Shown piece after piece: positions 59,097 to 64,000 of a stretch of DNA of 64,000 nucleotides. The stretch is from Leishmania donovani (Eukaryota > Euglenozoa > Kinetoplastea > Trypanosomatida > Trypanosomatidae), in assembly GCF_000227135.1 (NCBI RefSeq), contig NC_018238.1, forward strand, positions 80,296 to 144,295, given 5' to 3'. The first letter of the stretch is position 1, and every line of letters begins with the position of its first letter. The translations under genes were made by a program, and so were the position numbers. The notes under the pieces are model-generated. The model was not told the origin of the DNA and did no database searches. It saw only the letters and a program-made list of their open reading frames with translations.

Positions 59097-61610
59097 ATGT
59101 GGCGCGCTTCTGACAAGCATCAGCGACTCTCTCATGCTGGCATTCTCTGCGGAGCCCAGCGCTCCCACCGAGTCGCCCGTGTCGTGGGAGCTTTAGCTCC
59201 GAAAAGTCGCGTGCTAAGTGTTTTTACGAAGGCTCTCGGCTCCTCCTCCCTCTCGCCACCCTCCTCTGGTGGTTTACCATACGCGGTCACCTGCTGGCTG
59301 CCACCAATAGCGAAGTGTGCCATCCTGGACTGCACGACGTCAACACCGGTTTCCGCCTCCAGCGCGCTCCGTTGCCTCGCTATCGCACGCCTCGCTGATG
59401 CCGTACCAGGCCGTAGAGCCCTCTCCACCTCTTCTTCGAGCAGTGCACAGGGCGTATCTGCTGCCACTACTGCTAAAGGGTCACATGAATCCGCCACCGC
59501 TCTCGCTGCGGGTAATACAGCGGGCACCTCCAACACTTCTGTGGCTCCCGCCCTGCTCTCCGAGATTCGCGCGGTTCTGGAGAGGCAAGCTGACCAGACA
59601 TGGTTGCCAGTCAGTGACTTGTACGCTGCTTTGCCGTCCCATGTGCGTCGATGTTACGTGAAGCCGCACAAGTCCATGGCCCACGTATTGCAGAAGTGCG
59701 CCCATGTGCTCGGCATATCGCTGAACGCGACGGGCGTGTACTACGCAAAAGGAAAGATGCCTTACCCTGCAGCCTCGTCGATCGAGGGCACCTCCTCGGC
59801 AGAGAGCATAGGCAGCAGCCCTGGCAAGGCCGCTAAGAGCAACACAGTCAGTGCCGTGAAGGAGAGCCAAGCTGCAACTCTGAAGTCCAATGCTCACGGC
59901 GACAGCGTGGCTAGGGCAGCTGTGCACACCCCCTCGCCCCCATCATCTACAGAAATGAACGCTACCGACCTTGACGCCACTTCTCCCAGCTCGAGTACAG
60001 CGGGCCCTGTGGGCTTCTTCTTCGACGTTGGTTTGCACGACATACCGAATCCGCCGCGAGACTTCGATGTGACCCCGTCGGCGCTCGTTGTGGATGGGAC
60101 GCACTCCAGCGCGAATGGTGCCGTGATCGCGGTGCGGGATTTTGTCTTGCACATCCCGCCCTTCTTTGTTCCAGTGACAGAAGTGGTCGCGAATATGCCC
60201 GGCTACACGGCGGAACATCTTGAGGTGTACCTCAATGTCAAGTCGTTGGAGTTGGTAACCGTGGCCGGCGAGCGCTATGTGCGCCTCTATGGAAGCTTCG
60301 GCGATCTGTCACTGAGTGGGAGTGAGGTATCAGAGAAACTTTACGCGCGCTACCGCCCCGATGTGGCTCTTGTAGCGACGTTCGAAGCCGCCTTTGAAGG
60401 CATCTACGACAAGTGGATGCCGCTGCCGGAGCTGCTGCGCCGTGTTGGACCGGATGTAACGGCGCAGCTGCCCTATCAAGGCCCCGCTGCCATCACGTAC
60501 TTCGCCCAGATGCAGCACCGCTTTGCTTTCGCAGTACGTGAGGTCCCCACAACGGGCGGCGGTGCAGCGGGGGCGCCATCGTCACCGCAGTTCACGACGG
60601 AGGCCGCGGTGCTGCTGCGGAAGCCCGGCTACTCTGGCCTCGAAGCTCACTCTACGCCAACGCCAAAGAGCTTCCAGGCACTGATGAACCTGGTGCCGGG
60701 TGACACGCAGGTCGACATTGATGTTGTCAGGTGCCAGCTCACCTCCGAGGTTCGCGCGGAACTGAGCCGCTACTATGACGGGCTGGAAGGTTTCTTTGCC
60801 GCTCACAAACCAGTCTTCTTCGTTCCGCCAGAGACGCCGACAGTGGTGATGCGGATGCGTTATCGGCTGCGCACTCAACGCGCGAAACTGCCGCTGGAGG
60901 AACAGTTGCGCATAGCCACGGATGCCCGCGATAAGGCACGCATTCGATCTCTGCGTCGCAAGATCGCTTTCCGTGACGACCCGTCTCACCCGCTCCACGA
61001 CCCAGAAAACCTGGCGAAGGAAGTGAGCAAGCACCTTCCCCGCCGTGGCTTCGTGTACCTCAAGATATTTCTCAAGCGCAACGTGCCGGAGGAGTTGTTG
61101 ATGTACATGCCCAAGCGCATACGATGCTTCTTCAACAACTATCCGCAGTACTTCACTCAGTTTGAGTACCAGAGCGCCGGTACGTGGTGTCTCTGTCGAC
61201 CCGATCAACCGCTGCCGCGCGGGGTGATTCGACAGAACTTCAGCGATGGCGATCTTCTCCGGCTCATCGCCGAGTTCCTTCAGCAGCGCGGCGCTCGTGC
61301 GGCGTCCATGGTTCACACAAACCTCCCCTTCGGCGCCCAGGAGGTGATTCGGCGCAGGTACGGCGGTGTGTACTTCTTCGTGACTCGATACCCGCAGTAC
61401 TTCAACGTTGTGCTCAAAACGGACAAGCAAAACGTGAAAAGCAGTGCTGTGGTGCATCTCATCCAAGTGCCCAGCCAAGAGCTGTCGGACGCCACCATGG
61501 CGGCAAGTGCGGCTTCTCTGAACAACCCGAATGCGCCAAGCCATGACGATGATGATCATGAAAGTGGCGACGACGACGACGATGGGGACCTCGACGACGG
61601 CTTGGATTGA
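59097..61610 (+). CDS. Probable mitochondrial repeat protein, RNA-related role suspected
   Basis: An 837-residue protein beginning MWRASDKHQRLSHAGILCGA, an Arg/Ser/His-rich, acid-poor leader consistent with mitochondrial import. At least six degenerate helical units share a pattern of a helix ending in LP, a second helix, and an aromatic strand: WLPVSDLYAALPSHVRRCYV (168), FVPVTEVVANMPGY (356), KWMPLPELLRRVGPDV (439), DIDVVRCQLTSEVRAEL (540), LKRNVPEELLMYMPKRIRCF (658) with NNYPQYF, and LLRLIAEFLQQRG (720) with RYPQYFNVV. They resemble winged-helix-like units. The C-terminus is acidic (poly-Asp). Trypanosomatid mitochondrial RNA-editing and ribosome-assembly factors often look like this, but I cannot name the protein. 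In-frame ATGs at 59052 and 58875 are alternative starts. Confidence 0.85.
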   Translation: MWRASDKHQRLSHAGILCGAQRSHRVARVVGALAPKSRVLSVFTKALGSSSLSPPSSGGLPYAVTCWLPPIAKCAILDCTTSTPVSASSALRCLAIARLADAVPGRRALSTSSSSSAQGVSAATTAKGSHESATALAAGNTAGTSNTSVAPALLSEIRAVLERQADQTWLPVSDLYAALPSHVRRCYVKPHKSMAHVLQKCAHVLGISLNATGVYYAKGKMPYPAASSIEGTSSAESIGSSPGKAAKSNTVSAVKESQAATLKSNAHGDSVARAAVHTPSPPSSTEMNATDLDATSPSSSTAGPVGFFFDVGLHDIPNPPRDFDVTPSALVVDGTHSSANGAVIAVRDFVLHIPPFFVPVTEVVANMPGYTAEHLEVYLNVKSLELVTVAGERYVRLYGSFGDLSLSGSEVSEKLYARYRPDVALVATFEAAFEGIYDKWMPLPELLRRVGPDVTAQLPYQGPAAITYFAQMQHRFAFAVREVPTTGGGAAGAPSSPQFTTEAAVLLRKPGYSGLEAHSTPTPKSFQALMNLVPGDTQVDIDVVRCQLTSEVRAELSRYYDGLEGFFAAHKPVFFVPPETPTVVMRMRYRLRTQRAKLPLEEQLRIATDARDKARIRSLRRKIAFRDDPSHPLHDPENLAKEVSKHLPRRGFVYLKIFLKRNVPEELLMYMPKRIRCFFNNYPQYFTQFEYQSAGTWCLCRPDQPLPRGVIRQNFSDGDLLRLIAEFLQQRGARAASMVHTNLPFGAQEVIRRRYGGVYFFVTRYPQYFNVVLKTDKQNVKSSAVVHLIQVPSQELSDATMAASAASLNNPNAPSHDDDDHESGDDDDDGDLDDGLD

Positions 61611-62757
61611 GGATGTGTGAGCGCACAGACCACACACGTACACACATGACCAGTCAAGCTGTTGCTGAGGGAGCAAGTTGGTTTCTGCGGTTGCTCGCTG
61701 ATGTGAGGTGGGAGGGTGTATGTGTGTCTTAGCAGGTTCGTGACTCCACAGTTTTCTGTTCTCTTCCGCCTGTCAAGCAGAAGGTGCGGAGCAGAAGCAA
61801 TGACGAACAAAAAGATGAAAAGATGCGTAGCGTCTGGTGGGGACGCCGTCATCGCTCATGGCGAGACGAGCGCTCAGGGCGTCCCTTTCTGTTCTATGGG
61901 AGGGTGAACCAGGCGCCTCTCTCTCTCCGCCGATTCGTCCTCTGGTTTGTGAAAAGGGTGACGCCACGTCAGGGGTTTCCCGCCTGCTTGTCTTCGGCTC
62001 CTGCACCTCTCCACCTTCCTTCCTTACGTCTCCTTCCGTCTTGCCTCTTCGTCTCGTCTCGTCTCGCGCTCCTCCCTTCCTCTCACCTGTCCTCCTGTGC
62101 AAGGGCACAAACGGCGAGTCAGCGCACGCCACGTGGGTGCTGAAGAGAATCGTACGCACGCGCACATATCATCACGCTCTCTCTCTCTCTCTCCTCTGCC
62201 CTTTTATTTTTCGCTTTAGTTTACACATAGAGCGGTGGAGACGGCCAAAGCCACTTTTACCCTTTCCATAGACCGTGTTAGCTTTCACACACGATAACCT
62301 CTTTATGTATTCTAGGCGTGTGTGTGTGTGTGTGTGTGTGTTGCTGTTTCTTCCTCTCCTTTCTCTTCTAGTCTCCCCGCTTTATCGAGTGCATCATCTG
62401 CTCACACTTCACTGTCACCTCTGTTCATCTCCCTCCCTCCGCGCAGCCCTGGTCCCTTTTCTCTCAACGCCCCACAACACGTGCTCAGTCAAGTCCCCTC
62501 AGTCGCGCACCCACGCCATCACCACCACCGCATCATCTCATCTCTCAGGCTCTCCCCACCCCCCACCCCACCCCGCTTTGATCCCAACCTGTTGTTGGTT
62601 TGCGGTTTTTATTTTCCGGACGTCATGCTAGGCCGTGGAGTGCATTCGGTGCTGTCGTCTCTCAGGCTCTCCTGGCGTTTCTCTTCTCCGTCGAGGGCGC
62701 GTTTCGCCCACGCACACCCTCACTTTGTGGCTGCATGTCTTTGTCAGCGTGTGAAGT
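61611..62757 (+). other. Intergenic / UTR region
   Basis: No supported gene. Includes CT-rich stretches at 62025-62100 and 62172-62200, a TG run at 62319-62341, and a C/T-rich leader up to 62690 for the LRR gene. Confidence 0.6.
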
Positions 62758-64000
62758 ATGCAGGTGGATCTTCGACGTCGCGGGCTGCAGTCCTTCGACC
62801 CCGCCGAGTTCGCCAATACGGACGAGCACCTACATCTCCTTCTGCAGGTGCGGCAGCTGGATCTCTCGCACAACTCGCTGTACACCATCCGTGGACTTGA
62901 AGGGCTGACCCATTTGACTGTGCTGAACGTTTCTCACAACGGGCTGCGCTCCCTCGGTGGTGGACTTCCGCTGACGCTGCGCGAACTCGATGCATCGCAC
63001 AACAACCTCGCCTCACTCCAGAATGCCGCTCTTCTGCCGTTGCAGTCTCTTACCTCTCTTAATGTTTCCTTCAACGATCTGGAAGACCTGCGAGGGGTCC
63101 CCAACGTGACGGCGCAGCTGACGTACCTCGACGTGCGGTGCAATCGACTCGGCTCCCTGATAGGGATCGAGCACTGCGGTCAGTTGCGCACACTTCACGC
63201 AGAGGGTAACCTCTTGCGAGAGTTGGCAGACGTCGCCTCCCTCAAGTCTCTCTCACTCTTGAGCGCCGTCTTTCTCTCCGGCAACCCCCTGCTCCTGCGC
63301 AAGCGCTTGCTCACTCAACTCCATCTCCTGCTGCCCTCCAGTGTCGAGCAGGACGACTTGCCCACGACGGCGCCTCCCAGCAGTGTCCGCAGCTCGACAG
63401 CGGCACCTCCCTCCGTTGCAGACACGTCGTCCGTCGGCTCGCTCGATCACAGCACCATGGCTTCTGTCGGTGAGAATCGCAAGGAAGGGCGTTGCGGCAG
63501 CGGGCAGAACAGCCGGCCAGTAAGCGCGCACCAAGGAACAGTACTATCCATGCGCGACACCACCGGCATGCGTGATTCTTCCGAAACGCTGGAGAGAACG
63601 GCACCGCGACACGACCACCCCTCTTCCCCACGGAGCCATCACCGTCTGCCTCATCGTGGCACGTCCGACAGCGCTCGCCCGTCGTATTTATCTGCGGCAG
63701 CTCCAACCACTACCACCGCCTCTGCCGCCTCTACTGGGGTGGTGGGAGGCTCGTCAGATAGCCTAGCATGCCCGCGTCGTGCCCTACCGCATGAGCACCG
63801 CCTCACAGAAACCCCCGGCTCCGCCTCCTTGTCCTCCTCACCTGACCGCACGCACGTGTCGTGGTCCCCTGGGCCATTGCACAGCAGCAACGGTCGAGGT
63901 TCGCTGACTACAAGTCTCTTCCCAGGCGCCGCATCATCGCCTCACCAATACGGCGCCGTCGTCGCCGCACCGCAAGCCACGCGGTACGGCGAAAGTCACA
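62758..64000 (+). CDS. Leucine-rich-repeat protein (3' end beyond window)
   Basis: Open from the ATG at 62758 to the last base (414 complete codons); an in-frame TGA lies two codons before, so the start is firm. It begins MQVDLRRRGLQSFDPAEF. At least five LRR units follow: LLQVRQLDLSHNSLYTI (about 30), LTHLTVLNVSHNGLRSL (about 54), LTLRELDASHNNLASL (about 74), LQSLTSLNVSFNDLEDL (about 96), LTYLDVRCNRLGSL (about 120), then LRTLHAEGNLLREL and LSAVFLSGNPLL. This SDS22-like spacing is common in axonemal and centrin-associated LRR proteins of flagellates. From about residue 200 the sequence is Ser/Thr/Pro-rich and disordered. A flagellar or scaffold role is inference. The C-terminus is not seen. 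Confidence 0.9.
   Translation, partial: MQVDLRRRGLQSFDPAEFANTDEHLHLLLQVRQLDLSHNSLYTIRGLEGLTHLTVLNVSHNGLRSLGGGLPLTLRELDASHNNLASLQNAALLPLQSLTSLNVSFNDLEDLRGVPNVTAQLTYLDVRCNRLGSLIGIEHCGQLRTLHAEGNLLRELADVASLKSLSLLSAVFLSGNPLLLRKRLLTQLHLLLPSSVEQDDLPTTAPPSSVRSSTAAPPSVADTSSVGSLDHSTMASVGENRKEGRCGSGQNSRPVSAHQGTVLSMRDTTGMRDSSETLERTAPRHDHPSSPRSHHRLPHRGTSDSARPSYLSAAAPTTTTASAASTGVVGGSSDSLACPRRALPHEHRLTETPGSASLSSSPDRTHVSWSPGPLHSSNGRGSLTTSLFPGAASSPHQYGAVVAAPQATRYGESH

Noticed and set aside
11458..62341. Possible CRISPR array or satellite among the many tandem repeats
   Set aside because: Repeats are simple di- and trinucleotide runs without regular spacers, as is normal for trypanosomatid UTRs.

Overview
The window looks like nuclear DNA of a trypanosomatid close to Leishmania. 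It is GC-rich. Every well-supported gene lies on the + strand, has no introns, and is separated from the next by 0.5-3.6 kb of sequence rich in CT tracts and CA/TG microsatellites. Most starts are preceded by a polypyrimidine tract and an AG, as expected for trans-splicing. Two diverged copies of a SIDER-like element sit in putative 3'UTRs. I see no strand switch, tRNA or rRNA, so the window is best read as the interior of one directional (polycistronic) gene cluster. The species was not determined.

Layout: (1) end of an upstream gene (1-225); (2) a small C-terminally anchored protein resembling the Sec20 SNARE (1031-1855); (3) a 2026-aa coiled-coil protein with weak calponin-homology-like and EF-hand-like regions (2348-8428); (4) a 4-kb gap with a frame-broken ORF near 9.3-9.7 kb; (5) two tandem PIF1-family helicases (12447-16991 and 19207-22851); (6) an unrecognised 469-aa protein (24713-26122); (7) a 14-3-3 protein (26983-27744); (8) an OPA3-like protein (29674-30870); (9) a coiled-coil, tail-anchored golgin-like protein (32081-34111); (10) a 1123-aa DUF2779/RNase-H-like nuclease candidate (35990-39361); (11) a protein whose two ends resemble the universal-stress-protein fold, flanked by the SIDER-like copies (40705-42420); (12) a tubulin-tyrosine-ligase-like enzyme (46077-50120); (13) BOP1/Erb1, a ribosome-biogenesis factor (52100-54649); (14) an RCC1-repeat protein (55860-58193); (15) a probable mitochondrial repeat protein (59097-61610); (16) a leucine-rich-repeat protein running off the end (62758-64000).

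As usual in these organisms, neighbours do not form a functional operon. Themes recur, though: mitochondrial DNA/RNA maintenance (the PIF helicases, the OPA3-like protein, the 59-kb repeat protein), Golgi/ER traffic (Sec20-like, golgin-like) and cytoskeleton/flagellum (TTL-like, the CH/EF-hand coiled-coil protein, possibly the LRR protein). Regulation is expected mainly after transcription, through UTRs, SIDER-like elements and structured repeats.

The most interesting signals are: a 157-bp stretch identical between the two otherwise diverged helicase genes (gene conversion); a pre-helicase domain and an inserted domain shared by that pair; the bacterial-looking DUF2779-type nuclease; the split USP-like protein; the SIDER-like pair; a near-perfect CT/GA hairpin and a G-quadruplex candidate downstream of 14-3-3; a frame-broken ORF at C-homopolymers; and an antisense ORF at 55.5-55.8 kb.
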